Shown here one piece after another: positions 8,685-18,237 of a stretch of DNA of 64,000 nucleotides. Source of the DNA: Lentilitoribacter sp. Alg239-R112. GTDB taxonomy: Bacteria > Pseudomonadota > Alphaproteobacteria > Rhizobiales > Rhizobiaceae. Location of the stretch: positions 2,398,261 to 2,462,260 of the forward strand of contig NZ_LS999833.1 of NCBI RefSeq assembly GCF_900537175.1, read 5' to 3'. The translations under genes and the position numbers were made by a program. Under the pieces are notes generated by a model. It had not been told where the DNA came from, searched no databases, and saw only the letters and a program-made list of their open reading frames with translations. Positions within the stretch are counted from its first letter, which is position 1, and every line of letters begins with the position of its first letter.

Positions 8685-9428
8685 ATGGAGCCAAATTCGT
8701 TTCACTCATGGGTCCAAAGCAAAATGCAACACGATATAGCTCGAGAAAATAATCGAAAACTAAACTCATTAAATCTCATTGAACGTCTCAATTTCATCTC
8801 GAAAACAACGCCACATTCTGTTTTTACAACAAGTCTGGGTAAAGAAGATCAACTGATCACTCATCTTATTGCAGAAAACAAAATTGATTTGAGAATCATA
8901 ACGCTTCAAACAGGGCGCTTGCATCCGGAAACACTTTCGCTCATCGATGAGACCAAGCACCGCTATTCAGTAGACATTGAGGAATATCACCCTGACAGAA
9001 GACTTGTGGATGAGTATAAAGCACAATTCGGAATAAACGGGTTTTATGAAAGTATTGAAGCCCGCCACAAATGCTGCGAAATTCGCAAACTCAACCCACT
9101 AGCCACCGCTCTAAGCGATGCCGATGGTTGGGTAACAGGACTGAGACGTTCGCAATCAGACAATCGAGATCAAGTACCATTTTGCGAATGGTCTCCTCAA
9201 TACGAGTTATTTAAATTTAATCCATTGGCTGATCTTGGTGCCGATGCGCTTGAAGATTTGATCATTAAAAATAATATTCCAATCAATGCGTTACATGCCC
9301 GCAGCTATCCTTCCATCGGTTGCGAACCTTGCACTCGCGCAATTAAGCCAGATGAACATTCCCGCGCCGGCCGCTGGTGGTGGGAGCAAAACAATGCCCG
9401 CGAATGCGGCCTACATGCTTCCAAATAG
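8685..9428 (+). CDS. cysH: Adenylyl-sulfate (APS) reductase, CysH family
   Basis: A 247-residue assimilatory reductase that reduces activated sulfate to sulfite with thioredoxin as donor. The four cluster Cys of the APS-type enzyme are present: KCCEIRKLNPL (about residue 130) and SIGCEPCTR (about 212). This [4Fe-4S] signature separates APS reductases from PAPS reductases. TSLGKEDQL forms the PP-loop-like nucleotide site, and the C-terminal ECGLH carries the catalytic Cys. It is 39 bp upstream of cysD, forming cysH-cysD-cysN. No APS kinase gene (cysC) or fused kinase domain is present here, in line with direct use of APS. Confidence 0.93.
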   Translation: MEPNSFHSWVQSKMQHDIARENNRKLNSLNLIERLNFISKTTPHSVFTTSLGKEDQLITHLIAENKIDLRIITLQTGRLHPETLSLIDETKHRYSVDIEEYHPDRRLVDEYKAQFGINGFYESIEARHKCCEIRKLNPLATALSDADGWVTGLRRSQSDNRDQVPFCEWSPQYELFKFNPLADLGADALEDLIIKNNIPINALHARSYPSIGCEPCTRAIKPDEHSRAGRWWWEQNNARECGLHASK

Positions 9429-9467
9429 TTACGTAAAACCTCTCCCAATCAAAAAGTTTAAAAACAA

Positions 9468-10385
9468 ATGTCCGAAAACAAACAAAAACTCCCGCTCGAT
9501 CCGCACCTAAAAGCTCTTGAAAATGAAGCAATTTATATCTTCCGCGAAGTGCTTGCGGAGTTTGAAAAACCTGTCATGCTCTATTCCGTGGGCAAAGACT
9601 CCTCTGTTCTGCTGCACCTAGCTCGAAAAGCATTTTTTCCAGACAAAATTCCATTTCCACTGCTGCATATAGATACTGGGTGGAAATTTACAGAGATGAT
9701 CAAGTTTAGAGATCAAGTTGTCGCCGAATACGACCTTAACTTAATCACTTATACAAACCCTCGTGGTTCGGCGGAGAATATCACGCCATTTAACAATCCA
9801 CGCTACACAGACATTATGAAAACCGAAGCACTGCGCACCGCTTTAGACCAAGGTGGCTATGATGCTGCGTTTGGCGGTGCAAGGCGAGATGAAGAAACAT
9901 CCAGAGCAAAAGAACGCATTTACTCATTTAGAACGTCCAACCATCAATGGGATCCGCGCAATCAAAGAGCAGAACTCTGGTCTATTTATAATGGCGACAT
10001 TTTCAAAGGCGAAAGCATTCGTGCATTCCCATTATCCAATTGGACAGAAGCTGATATCTGGAGCTACATCAAAGCCGAAAGTATACCAATCGTTCCGCTA
10101 TATTTTGCCAAGGACCGTCCATTTGTAGAACGAAATGGCATGATGGTTTTAGCACAAGATGATCGGCTGGAACTGCTTCCTGATGAACTTGTCCAGCAAA
10201 CAAGCCTTCGGTTTAGAACATTGGGTTGCTTTCCGCTGACCGGCGCAATCCGATCGACAGCAAACAATCTTGATGAAATTATTGATGAGATTGCATCCGC
10301 AACTGTTTCTGAACGTCAAGGCAGGGCCATCGACAAAGATAAATCGAGCTCAATGGAAATGAAAAAACGAGAGGGGTATTTCTAA
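9468..10385 (+). CDS. cysD: Sulfate adenylyltransferase subunit 2
   Basis: A 305-residue ATP sulfurylase small subunit, which with CysN makes APS from sulfate and ATP. The N-type ATP pyrophosphatase PP-loop is visible as [14 protein letters not shown] (about residue 40), followed by the conserved [20 protein letters not shown] stretch (about 130) and the terminal REGYF. The length matches the family. Its stop overlaps the cysN start as TAATG, indicating translational coupling and a fixed CysD:CysN ratio. Confidence 0.97.
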   Translation: MSENKQKLPLDPHLKALENEAIYIFREVLAEFEKPVMLYSVGKDSSVLLHLARKAFFPDKIPFPLLHIDTGWKFTEMIKFRDQVVAEYDLNLITYTNPRGSAENITPFNNPRYTDIMKTEALRTALDQGGYDAAFGGARRDEETSRAKERIYSFRTSNHQWDPRNQRAELWSIYNGDIFKGESIRAFPLSNWTEADIWSYIKAESIPIVPLYFAKDRPFVERNGMMVLAQDDRLELLPDELVQQTSLRFRTLGCFPLTGAIRSTANNLDEIIDEIASATVSERQGRAIDKDKSSSMEMKKREGYF

Positions 10386-11872
10386 TGAATAATCTAAACC
10401 CAATGCCAATTCAAAAAACTGAAACTGTTGCAGCTTCTGAAATCACACGTGACACAACTCCTTTGCGTTTTATTACCTGTGGCAGCGTGGATGATGGTAA
10501 ATCAACCCTTATCGGACGCCTTTTATGGGACACAAAAACTGTTTTCGACGACCAAATTGAAGCCACTTCCAAAAACAGTGGTAACGATCAACTGGACTTA
10601 CCTGACTTCGCCAATCTGCTAGATGGTTTACAGGCAGAACGTGAACAAGGCATAACCATTGATGTTGCCTACAGATACTTCTCGACACAAAGAAGATCCT
10701 TCATTGTGGCCGATACACCCGGACATAAACAATATACAAGAAACATGGCAACAGGTGCATCAAATGCAGATCTAGCTGTGTTGCTCGTTGATGCCCGTGC
10801 TGGCATTCTTGAGCAAACTCGACGCCATGCAACAATCGTTTCACTTATGGGTATTCGCCAAATTGTGTTGGTCGTAAACAAAATCGACCTTGTTGATTAT
10901 CAGGAAAGTTCTTTCAACTCTGCCGTCACTCAGTTTACGAACTTTGCCAAGGAGTTTAATTTCCAGTCTATTACGACGATTCCCGTTTCTGCCATAAATG
11001 GTGAAAATGTCGCCTCACAAGCACAACATAAAATGCCTTGGTACAAGGGGCCAACACTTCTTGAAACACTTGAACTTGCAACAAAACCTGCCGCAAGCTC
11101 TGTAGGGTTTCGGCTCCCGGTTCAACGAGTCTGCCGTCCAGATGAGAGTTTTCGTGGATATCAAGGAACAGTAGCCGGTGGAGCTATTAAACCCGGAGAT
11201 AGCGTTACGATCCTGCCAAGTGGCGAGACGGCAAATGTGAAAAAGATAATCACGTTTGATCTTGTACGAAACGCAGGCGTTTCTGGCGATGCAATAACAC
11301 TAGAATTGGACCGTCAGATAGATATCTCTCGCGGAGATATGATCACATCACATGACGCTAAACCACATGTCTCGGACACTTTCGATGCGCATCTCATTGT
11401 TCTTAGCAATAAAGGTCTACAGACTCAAAAGCGCTACTGGCTAAAAACAGGCAGTCGCCGCCAACATGTTTTCATCGACCCAAAAACAAGCCTCAATTTG
11501 GAAACAGGTGAATGGGAAGAAAATGACAATCTGTCCGTCAATATGATTGCCGATATTCAACTTAAATTTGAAGCAGTTGCAATTTTTGACACATACCGCC
11601 AAAATCGCATAACTGGTTCATTCATTCTTATCGATCCCGACACCAATGAGACGGTTGCCGCGGGAATGATTAACGCCGTTGCAAGCCATGTTGTTCCGTT
11701 CAAAAATCCAGATAGCGAAACATTAACACTCTTTTCCCTACCTCAGCAACTTGTTGAAAAGTTTATTAAAACTGACTTTTACAAAGAGAATTCGATTCAC
11801 ATTCAATCAGCTGAAATATCAGAATTTGAGATGAAGACATTACTAAAAAAGCAAAACAAACAGCAGAAGTGA
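10385..11872 (+). CDS. cysN: Sulfate adenylyltransferase subunit 1 (GTPase)
   Basis: A 495-residue EF-Tu-like GTPase that couples GTP hydrolysis to sulfate adenylylation by CysD. G motifs: GSVDDGKSTLIGRLL (G1, about residue 33), ADTPGH (G3, about 112) and NKIDL (G4, about 167), followed by two beta-barrel domains. It ends where many rhizobial CysNC proteins continue into an APS kinase, so the kinase domain is absent. This agrees with the APS-reductase signature of the upstream CysH. The start overlaps the cysD stop by one base. Confidence 0.96.
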   Translation: MNNLNPMPIQKTETVAASEITRDTTPLRFITCGSVDDGKSTLIGRLLWDTKTVFDDQIEATSKNSGNDQLDLPDFANLLDGLQAEREQGITIDVAYRYFSTQRRSFIVADTPGHKQYTRNMATGASNADLAVLLVDARAGILEQTRRHATIVSLMGIRQIVLVVNKIDLVDYQESSFNSAVTQFTNFAKEFNFQSITTIPVSAINGENVASQAQHKMPWYKGPTLLETLELATKPAASSVGFRLPVQRVCRPDESFRGYQGTVAGGAIKPGDSVTILPSGETANVKKIITFDLVRNAGVSGDAITLELDRQIDISRGDMITSHDAKPHVSDTFDAHLIVLSNKGLQTQKRYWLKTGSRRQHVFIDPKTSLNLETGEWEENDNLSVNMIADIQLKFEAVAIFDTYRQNRITGSFILIDPDTNETVAAGMINAVASHVVPFKNPDSETLTLFSLPQQLVEKFIKTDFYKENSIHIQSAEISEFEMKTLLKKQNKQQK

Positions 11873-12069
11873 GGTAAGGACCAACTCCAAAAATCAAGAA
11901 ATTCTCTATATTGCGAAGATAGCCAAGTATAATTTCGAGTCTTATTATAAGATCGACTCTTGGCGTGTTTTTGCAATAGTATCACTCAAGCGTCACATGG
12001 TAACTTTACTGTGCAGCTTAACTATCTCGATATGTCTCGAGCCTAAATTTTGATTCCAGGAGCTGAAAT

Positions 12070-14040
12070 ATGATCAAACAACCACATCTCAATCGTCGCA
12101 ATTTTCTCGCAGGTGCATCTGCCACCGCACTTGTTGCTCTTCACCCGTTTTCAGCACAGGCAAACGCTAACCAGGCCCACTTGCGCATCATGGAAACAAC
12201 CGACTTGCATGTGCATGTATTTCCATATGATTACTATGGTGATCGCCCATCAGATACTGTTGGTCTGGCGCGTACCGCTGCGTTGATTAATGACATCCGG
12301 GCAGAATCTAGCAATTCAATGCTTGTCGATAACGGCGACTTTTTGCAAGGCAACCCGATGGGCGATTACATCGCCTATGAACGCGGCATGAAGGAAGGCG
12401 ACAAGCACCCAATCATCACAGCCATGAATGCGCTTGGCTATGAAGCTTCGACATTGGGCAATCACGAATTTAACTATGGCTTGGATTTCTTGATGAAGTC
12501 TCTTTCTGGTGCAGACTTCCCAGTCGTATCAGCAAATATTGCCAAGGAAATGGGTGCAAACCCTCGCGAAGATAAAACACTGCTCAAGCCGTACACAATC
12601 TTGGACAAAATGGTCAAAGATGGCAGCGGACAGGAACATGCAATTAAAATCGGCCTTATCGGCTTTGTACCACCTCAAGTTATGAATTGGGATCGCCAAC
12701 ATCTTGAAGGCAATGTTAAAGCACGCGATATCATTGAAGCTGCCAAAGCCTATGTACCTGAAATGAAAGAAAAGGGTGCAGATATCATCATAGCACTATC
12801 ACATTCAGGCATCGGATCTGCTCAACATGCAGACGGCATGGAAAATGCGTCTGTGCCATTGGCACAAGTCGATGGTATTGATGCCCTTATGACGGGTCAC
12901 AGCCACTTGGTGTTCCCGGGTGAAAAATTTGCGGGATTTGATGCGGTTGACGCTGAAAAAGGTCTCATACATGGCAAGCCAGCGGCAATGGGCGGTTTCT
13001 GGGGTTCGCACCTTGGTGTGATTGATCTGATGCTCGAAAAATCCGGCAATGAATGGCAGGTTGTAACATCGGCAACCGAAGCGCGTCCGATTTACAAATC
13101 TGGCGAAAAACGCAAGAAGATCCCATTGGTTGAAAGCGATGCAGCTGTTCTTGCAAGTGTTCAAACAGAGCATGACGCAACTTTGGATTATGTTCGTCGC
13201 TCGGTTGGTCAAACGGACGCGCCACTTCATTCTTATTTTGCCCTTGTTGCCGATGATCCATCTGTTCAGATCGTGAGCCAGGCTCAAACTTGGTATATCA
13301 CCGAAATGATGAAGGGCACACAATGGGAAGGTCTGCCAATCCTTTCCGCCGCTGCACCGTTTAAAGCAGGTGGCCGCGGAGGACCGGATTACTACACCGA
13401 TGTTGCCAAGGGTGATGTTGCGATTAAAAACGTCTCCGATCTCTACCTCTACCCGAACACGGTTCGTGCGGTTGAAGTCACTGGTGCACAGGTTAAGGAT
13501 TGGCTGGAGCGTTCTGCTGGCATGTTCAATCAGGTTGAAACAGGAAAAGCGGATCAGGTTCTGCTAAACCCATCATTCCCGTCTTACAACTTTGATGTGA
13601 TTGATGGTGTGACATATAAAATTGATATCTCACAACCATCAAAATATGGCCCAAAGGGTAAGTTAACCAACCCTGATGCAAACCGTATTGTCGATCTGGA
13701 GTTCAACGGTGCGCCGCTTGATATGAATGCGAAATTCATCATTGCGACAAACAACTATCGTGCATCCGGTGGCGGAAACTTCCCCGGCGCATCTGGCGAC
13801 ACCATCATCTTTGAAGGACCGGACACAAACCGCGATGTGATCGTACGATACATTGTCGACAAAGGCACAATTAACCCAAGTGCAGATGGAAACTGGACAT
13901 TTAAAGAACTACCAGAGACATCCGTTCTGTTTGATACCGGACCAAAAGCCAAAGATCACATCAGTGATGTGAAAAGCGTCAAAATTGAAGAGGCCGGCGA
14001 CGGCCCTGACGGTTTTGCACGTTATCGCATCGCATTTTAA
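12070..14040 (+). CDS. cpdB: 2',3'-cyclic-nucleotide 2'-phosphodiesterase/3'-nucleotidase
   Basis: A 656-residue periplasmic bifunctional enzyme that hydrolyses 2',3'-cyclic nucleotides and then 3'-nucleotides. A Tat-type signal is visible at residues 9-16 (RRNFLAGA after NR) with likely cleavage after SAQA. The metallophosphatase domain (about 38-350) shows TTDLHVHV, VDNGDFLQG, LGNHEFNYG and TGHSH. The 5'-nucleotidase C-terminal domain (about 390-620) contains TNNYRASGGGNFPG. AGGAG precedes the ATG at 8 bases. It stands alone and is followed by a strong terminator. The Tat rather than Sec leader implies cofactor loading or folding before export. Confidence 0.95.
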   Translation: MIKQPHLNRRNFLAGASATALVALHPFSAQANANQAHLRIMETTDLHVHVFPYDYYGDRPSDTVGLARTAALINDIRAESSNSMLVDNGDFLQGNPMGDYIAYERGMKEGDKHPIITAMNALGYEASTLGNHEFNYGLDFLMKSLSGADFPVVSANIAKEMGANPREDKTLLKPYTILDKMVKDGSGQEHAIKIGLIGFVPPQVMNWDRQHLEGNVKARDIIEAAKAYVPEMKEKGADIIIALSHSGIGSAQHADGMENASVPLAQVDGIDALMTGHSHLVFPGEKFAGFDAVDAEKGLIHGKPAAMGGFWGSHLGVIDLMLEKSGNEWQVVTSATEARPIYKSGEKRKKIPLVESDAAVLASVQTEHDATLDYVRRSVGQTDAPLHSYFALVADDPSVQIVSQAQTWYITEMMKGTQWEGLPILSAAAPFKAGGRGGPDYYTDVAKGDVAIKNVSDLYLYPNTVRAVEVTGAQVKDWLERSAGMFNQVETGKADQVLLNPSFPSYNFDVIDGVTYKIDISQPSKYGPKGKLTNPDANRIVDLEFNGAPLDMNAKFIIATNNYRASGGGNFPGASGDTIIFEGPDTNRDVIVRYIVDKGTINPSADGNWTFKELPETSVLFDTGPKAKDHISDVKSVKIEEAGDGPDGFARYRIAF

Positions 14041-14089
14041 ACTCAGCATCGAGGCTAAATATCTACGTTCAGCTGATGAGCATTAACAT

Positions 14090-14116
14090 AGGCCGCTACA
14101 TTTTAGCGGCCTTTTA
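14090..14116 (+). terminator. Intrinsic terminator of cpdB
   Basis: AGGCCGCTA (14090-14098) pairs perfectly with TAGCGGCCT (14104-14112) around a 5-nt loop, followed by TTTTA. It lies 50 bp beyond the cpdB stop and also separates it from the convergent HAD gene. Confidence 0.9.
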
Positions 14117-14126
14117 TTCATCATGC

Positions 14127-14834
14127 TCACGATAAAGTTTCGTAATTTTGAGCTATAATCGGAAGTAATTCAGATAAATGTGAAATTTCATGCGCAGGGC
14201 TGGCATAACCGTTTAATGTTTTACGCTCAGAATTAAACCATACCGATCTAAATCCTGCTTCACTTGCACCTTTCACATCATCATTGAGCGAATCTCCTAT
14301 ATGCAAAATGTGGCTCGGATCAGCGATATCTAACTTCTCTTTAAGTTTAGAAAATGCACCTACATGCGGCTTCTTGTAATCAAGGTCTTTGCCGATCATA
14401 ATTTCATCAAAGTAATGGTCAAATCCAAGGCGCTTGGGATCCGAATTGCCATTGGATAGAACTGCTACCTTTATACTTTTTGGAATGTTTGATAACAACT
14501 CCTCCGCACCCTGCATAAACATCGTTTTGCGAAAGCGCTCTTCAATAAACAGCTCAAATAACGTTTCTGTAAAATCTGTATCAAGCCGCTTTGATCTTAA
14601 AGCATTCTCAAATGACAACCTCCTGATTTCGAGAAAATCGGTGCTGTCGCCGTCATAGGCCGCCGCTGTTTTGGCTGCGATTGCGACAAGTTCTGTGGTT
14701 GAAATATGAACTACAAATTCGGATGCAATGGCCTGAGACACCTTCTTCAAAGAGTTTTCAAGCACCGCATCAAAGTCTATCAGTGTATGATCAATATCAA
14801 ATGAAATGGCTGCGATGGGTAAGCGTAACGTCAT
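14127..14834 (-). CDS. HAD family hydrolase (subfamily IA)
   Basis: A 235-residue haloacid dehalogenase-like phosphatase. Motif I is SFDIDHTL (about residue 10) with the nucleophile Asp and general acid Asp; motif II is VLSNGN (about 138); a conserved Lys lies in the YKKPHVGAF region (about 168); motif IV is HIGDSLNDDVKGA (about 195). An alpha-helical cap lies between motifs I and II, as in YjjG/phosphoglycolate phosphatase relatives. The substrate is unknown. Its ATG overlaps the stop of the upstream VOC gene (ATGA), so the two are co-translated. Confidence 0.88.
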   Translation of the reverse strand: MTLRLPIAAISFDIDHTLIDFDAVLENSLKKVSQAIASEFVVHISTTELVAIAAKTAAAYDGDSTDFLEIRRLSFENALRSKRLDTDFTETLFELFIEERFRKTMFMQGAEELLSNIPKSIKVAVLSNGNSDPKRLGFDHYFDEIMIGKDLDYKKPHVGAFSKLKEKLDIADPSHILHIGDSLNDDVKGASEAGFRSVWFNSERKTLNGYASPAHEISHLSELLPIIAQNYETLS

Positions 14835-15202
14835 ATCTCAAAATCAATGTGGATATGGTTGCCATCAGGGTCCCAAACATTATATTGCCGAATACCTGCA
14901 GCAGGCGGCTCGCCGCAACGATAGCTTTCCTCGCGCTCTTCCAACAATGCACGAAATGCTGTTTCATCATCAGCGGCAAACGCAAAATGCTCAAGGCGCA
15001 AATTCACCTCGGAACCAACTAAATCCTCACCACCGGAAATAAGATGAATGACGGGATATTCACCCGCATAGAGCCAGGCACCATCAAACTGAAAATCAGG
15101 CCGCCAACCGGATTTAAGGCCCAAAATATCCTCATACCAAGCCACCATCCCTTCAAGATTTTCGGTCCGAACATTAACATGATCAAGACGTTTAATTGCC
15201 AT
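14831..15202 (-). CDS. VOC family (glyoxalase/dioxygenase fold) protein
   Basis: A 123-residue single-chain vicinal-oxygen-chelate protein with two beta-alpha-beta-beta-beta modules: LDHVNVRTENLEGMVAWYEDILGL at the N-terminus and a second half ending in NVWDPDGNHIHIDFE. Metal-ligand candidates are the N-terminal His, the HLISGG/RLEHFAF segment and the C-terminal Glu. I chose the ATG at 15202 because AGGAG lies 6 bases ahead; the ATG five codons upstream overlaps that site. It is stop-start coupled to the HAD gene and overlaps the end of the LysR gene by 11 bp, giving a leftward trio lysR - VOC - HAD. Substrate unknown. Confidence 0.85.
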   Translation of the reverse strand: MAIKRLDHVNVRTENLEGMVAWYEDILGLKSGWRPDFQFDGAWLYAGEYPVIHLISGGEDLVGSEVNLRLEHFAFAADDETAFRALLEEREESYRCGEPPAAGIRQYNVWDPDGNHIHIDFEI

Positions 15203-16064
15203 TAAAGTCTCCTGCATTTGATTGAATTATTTGACTATGGATGATTGATGAGAGGACATCAATATCAGAATTATATTCAGATTTTCGATAAAGCGATAAA
15301 ACAACATTCTTGAGGGATGGAAGGTCACGAATATCTGATGCAATACGCAATGGAACAGGCACCGATATTTGTGGTAATACTGTCAGTGCCAAATCTGCCA
15401 ACACCAAAGAATGAACACCAATTGGATGTGAACTTAAATGAGCAAGGTAGCCCTTACGATTAACCCGATCCAGTGCTTCGAACGCATATCGGCGAAGATC
15501 ACGTCCATCCGTTAAAAAAACAAGCGGAACATCATCAGCCTCATCCAGCATAAAACCAGGTCCGCTGACCCAAGCAAGCGGGACATTTTCTACAAAATCT
15601 CTACTTGCGCGCTTGCCCTGATCCATCATGAAAGCGACGTCAATTTCACCTGCATCTAACTTAGCAAGCAATGCATCACTTCGATCACAATGAACATGCA
15701 GCTGAACCGCTGGATTAATGCTGGTAAATTCTCGTATCGCTTCTGAGACAACAGACATAGCCAAAGTGACCGTAGTTCCAATTCGAATAGTACGAACAGA
15801 CTTAGTTTTACGAATAGATTGAACCGCTTCGGCATTGAGAGTTAATATCCTGCGCGCATAAGAAACAAAAGCGTGCCCTTCAGGCGTGAGTTTCATATTT
15901 TGACCGCGTCCGCGTTCAAACAACTTACAACCCAACTCTTCTTCTAGTTTTTTGATATGTAAACTCACCGCCGACTGAACGGTATTGCGTTGCTTGGCGA
16001 CGCGCGAGAAATTTAATGTATCAGCAGCGACCAGAAAACTTTTCATCGCATTAATATCAGGCAT
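15192..16064 (-). CDS. LysR family transcriptional regulator
   Basis: A 290-residue LTTR. The N-terminal winged HTH (residues about 1-60) shows the typical AMKSFLVAADTLNFSRVAKQ and QSAVSLHIKKLEEELGCKLFER, followed by a linker helix and a two-lobed substrate-binding domain from about 92 (RTIRIGTT). It diverges from the TauE/SafE permease gene 93 bp away, the usual arrangement of a LysR regulator and its target. The effector is unknown; a sulfonate or sulfite-related ligand is a guess based on the neighbour. Confidence 0.93.
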   Translation of the reverse strand: MPDINAMKSFLVAADTLNFSRVAKQRNTVQSAVSLHIKKLEEELGCKLFERGRGQNMKLTPEGHAFVSYARRILTLNAEAVQSIRKTKSVRTIRIGTTVTLAMSVVSEAIREFTSINPAVQLHVHCDRSDALLAKLDAGEIDVAFMMDQGKRASRDFVENVPLAWVSGPGFMLDEADDVPLVFLTDGRDLRRYAFEALDRVNRKGYLAHLSSHPIGVHSLVLADLALTVLPQISVPVPLRIASDIRDLPSLKNVVLSLYRKSEYNSDIDVLSSIIHSQIIQSNAGDFNGN

Positions 16065-16157
16065 ATAAATCTCTTTAAACGATTTTAAAAAGCTATTTAA
16101 TTCGTTTTACTGATTTTTGTAAACTCCCTATAGGAAACTAACAGGAAGAAGAACAGC

Positions 16158-16922
16158 ATGGATCTACCATTAAGCTTCTATATAGTTGCCGGGATTGCTA
16201 TTATTGTCACCGGCATATCCAAAAGTGGATTTGCCGGCGGTTTAGGTGTTATGAATGTACCACTCTTAAGCCTTTTCATCACGCCGCAACTGGCGCTTGC
16301 TATACTTGTTCCAATCTTACTCGTTATGGATCTCTTTGTCGTATGGCATTATAGAAGGACATGGAATAAAGCTATTGTTCTGGCAATTATTCCCGGGGCT
16401 ATATTCGGCATCATACTCGGAACCATGACATTTCAGTTCATGGATGGGGACTTCATAAAATTTGCCATCGGAATTCTGTCTTTAACCTTTGTCATGCAAT
16501 TTTTCTTTACAAGAAAAAAATCTGAGGACGCAAAACCGCTTGGAAGAATACTTCCCTTTATCCTTGGATCTGCCTCTGGTTTTGCAGGATTTATAGCCCA
16601 CGCAGCCGGCCCACCGGTGAAAGGATTATTACTACAACAGAGATTAGAAAAATCAGAATTTGTTGGCACAAATGGATATTTTGTATTTGGTGTAAATATT
16701 ATGAAACTCTTTGCTTATGTTGGCCTTGGACAAATGTCGTTGGAAAGCATGAAAGTTAGCCTAACTTTATCACCCATCATACTTGTTGGTATCGGCTTAG
16801 GAACGTACCTACATAAAATTATCGACCCCAAATTGTTCATCAAGGTTGTTTATGTGTTACTTACGGTTGTTGGCCTAAAACTTCTTTGGGATAGTGTCCC
16901 GAACTTAAGCTTCGCACTCTGA
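16158..16922 (+). CDS. TauE/SafE family permease (sulfite/sulfonate exporter-like)
   Basis: A 254-residue membrane protein with about seven to eight helices in two repeats. The first helix carries the family motif GISKSGFAGGLGVMNVPLL and the second repeat AGFIAHAAGPPVKGLLL. Family members export sulfite, sulfoacetate or other organic anions, but many have unknown substrates. AGGAAGAAG precedes the ATG. It is divergent from a LysR regulator, which probably controls it. Confidence 0.9.
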   Translation: MDLPLSFYIVAGIAIIVTGISKSGFAGGLGVMNVPLLSLFITPQLALAILVPILLVMDLFVVWHYRRTWNKAIVLAIIPGAIFGIILGTMTFQFMDGDFIKFAIGILSLTFVMQFFFTRKKSEDAKPLGRILPFILGSASGFAGFIAHAAGPPVKGLLLQQRLEKSEFVGTNGYFVFGVNIMKLFAYVGLGQMSLESMKVSLTLSPIILVGIGLGTYLHKIIDPKLFIKVVYVLLTVVGLKLLWDSVPNLSFAL

Positions 16923-16932
16923 ACTGCTTCAA

Positions 16933-17550
16933 TTATGACAAGGTTTTTGCACCAGTAGGGGTTTCGAATACAGCTTTGAATGCCGGCTGGCCTTCGGCAA
17001 TCTTTATTCGTTCATCGTTAAATGTCACATCAAGAAAATTACTAATTTCGACGGCATCGGGATGAGTGATCTCAAATGATTTCAGAGTACAGCCACGTTT
17101 TTCCATTCGACTTGCAGGATGTATATCATCCGGCCATTGAATCAGTTGCGGAAAAGCGCCGTTTGAAACTAAACGACCGTCGTTGCGAACAGTGATCTGC
17201 CATTTCAAATCACCCCGAGTCATATTGATAATCTCGCCATGCTTCTTGCTAAAGTCAGCAGTAATATCTCTCGAACCCACAATCCATGCACCTATTTTCG
17301 GCGTTCCATCAAAGCGATCTAGATTAAACCAGCGAGGACGATCGGGCTGTGGTCCGTCAGGATCAATCGCGATCACCTCCAAAAACTCCATATCACCTAA
17401 CGAAAGCAAAAGATTATGCGTACCCATAAAAGGATGTTCACCGCCGATTGGCATATCAATGCCCAAATGTTCACTCACATAACTGGCACCTTCATCAAGC
17501 GTCCGAGCAATTATTGCAATGTGATCAAAAACCAATTTTGGCAAAGTCAT
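16933..17550 (-). CDS. Glyoxalase-like (VOC) domain protein
   Basis: A 205-residue protein with an N-terminal VOC module (LVFDHIAIIARTLDEGASYVSEHLGI, then GTHNLLLSLGDMEFLEVIAID) of the Glyoxalase_3-like type and a second, more divergent half containing LKSFEITHPDAVEISNFLDV. The start at 17550 is chosen because GGAGAAA precedes it; an ATG four codons upstream lies inside that site. It converges on the TauE gene with only 10 bp between stops. Substrate unknown. Confidence 0.82.
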   Translation of the reverse strand: MTLPKLVFDHIAIIARTLDEGASYVSEHLGIDMPIGGEHPFMGTHNLLLSLGDMEFLEVIAIDPDGPQPDRPRWFNLDRFDGTPKIGAWIVGSRDITADFSKKHGEIINMTRGDLKWQITVRNDGRLVSNGAFPQLIQWPDDIHPASRMEKRGCTLKSFEITHPDAVEISNFLDVTFNDERIKIAEGQPAFKAVFETPTGAKTLS

Positions 17551-17654
17551 TAATTTCTCCATAGATCAAAAACTGTGTACCATGCTAAAATACGCCATGA
17601 AAATGCATAAACGAAAACTACTAATTAATCAGCCAGAACAAAATTGGAATTTAG

Positions 17655-18164
17655 GTGCAAATAAGACAAGCTAAAAACTCAGATGCCGCTGCAATTGCAG
17701 TGCTCTCAACCGAAGTATGGATCAACACTTATCTGCGGAATGGTATCAATGAGACCTTTGCAAATTATGCGCTCAAAGAGTTCACCAAGGAAAAGTTTGA
17801 GATGGTATTGATGAGTACGAACGAAACAATTCTTGTCTCAGAAAATTCCAACGGAATTGACGGTTTTATCAGATTAAGTACAGATAAAACATGTACGAGT
17901 ATCAGCGCTTCACCATGCGAGATAACAACACTTTATGTTCAGCCACGCCATCAAAGCAAGCATGTGGGGTTACATCTTCTAAAAGCTGGAATTGAGCATT
18001 GTCTGGAACAAGGCCATGCGCAGCCGTGGCTTGCTGTTAACACCGAAAATGAACGAGCCGTAAAGTTCTATCTCAGGAATGGATTTATAAAAGACGGGCA
18101 AACTTACTTTGAGATAGAAGATGGGAAATACCTCAACGAAATACTCGTCCTTTCACCCCATTAA
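17655..18164 (+). CDS. GNAT family N-acetyltransferase
   Basis: A 169-residue acetyltransferase beginning at GTG. Conserved GNAT elements: the N-terminal IRQAKNSDAAAIAVL strand-helix, the acetyl-CoA-binding region ITTLYVQPRHQSKHVGLHLL (near residue 95-115; the usual R/Q-x-x-G-x-G/A loop is degenerate) and the C-terminal VNTENERAVKFYLRNGF motif. The acceptor is unknown. The ribosome site is weak. It converges on rplS. Confidence 0.82.
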   Translation: MQIRQAKNSDAAAIAVLSTEVWINTYLRNGINETFANYALKEFTKEKFEMVLMSTNETILVSENSNGIDGFIRLSTDKTCTSISASPCEITTLYVQPRHQSKHVGLHLLKAGIEHCLEQGHAQPWLAVNTENERAVKFYLRNGFIKDGQTYFEIEDGKYLNEILVLSPH

Positions 18165-18174
18165 TAGAACAGCC

Positions 18175-18210
18175 CTAAAACAAAAAAGCGCCGGCAATTT
18201 GCCAGCGCTT
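18175..18210 (-). terminator. Intrinsic terminator of rplS
   Basis: AAGCGCCGGC (18186-18195) and GCCAGCGCTT (18201-18210) form a 10-bp stem with one mismatch and a 5-nt loop. Read leftward it is followed by a run of T residues (TTTTTTGTTTT). It lies about 30 bp after the rplS stop. Confidence 0.88.
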
Positions 18211-18237
18211 CTCAAAAATCTGATTTTGAAGATTAGT

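Noticed and set aside
11940..11952. Short palindrome TCTTATTATAAGA before cpdB
   Set aside because: 13 bp of AT-only symmetry in AT-rich DNA with no linked regulator; probably chance.
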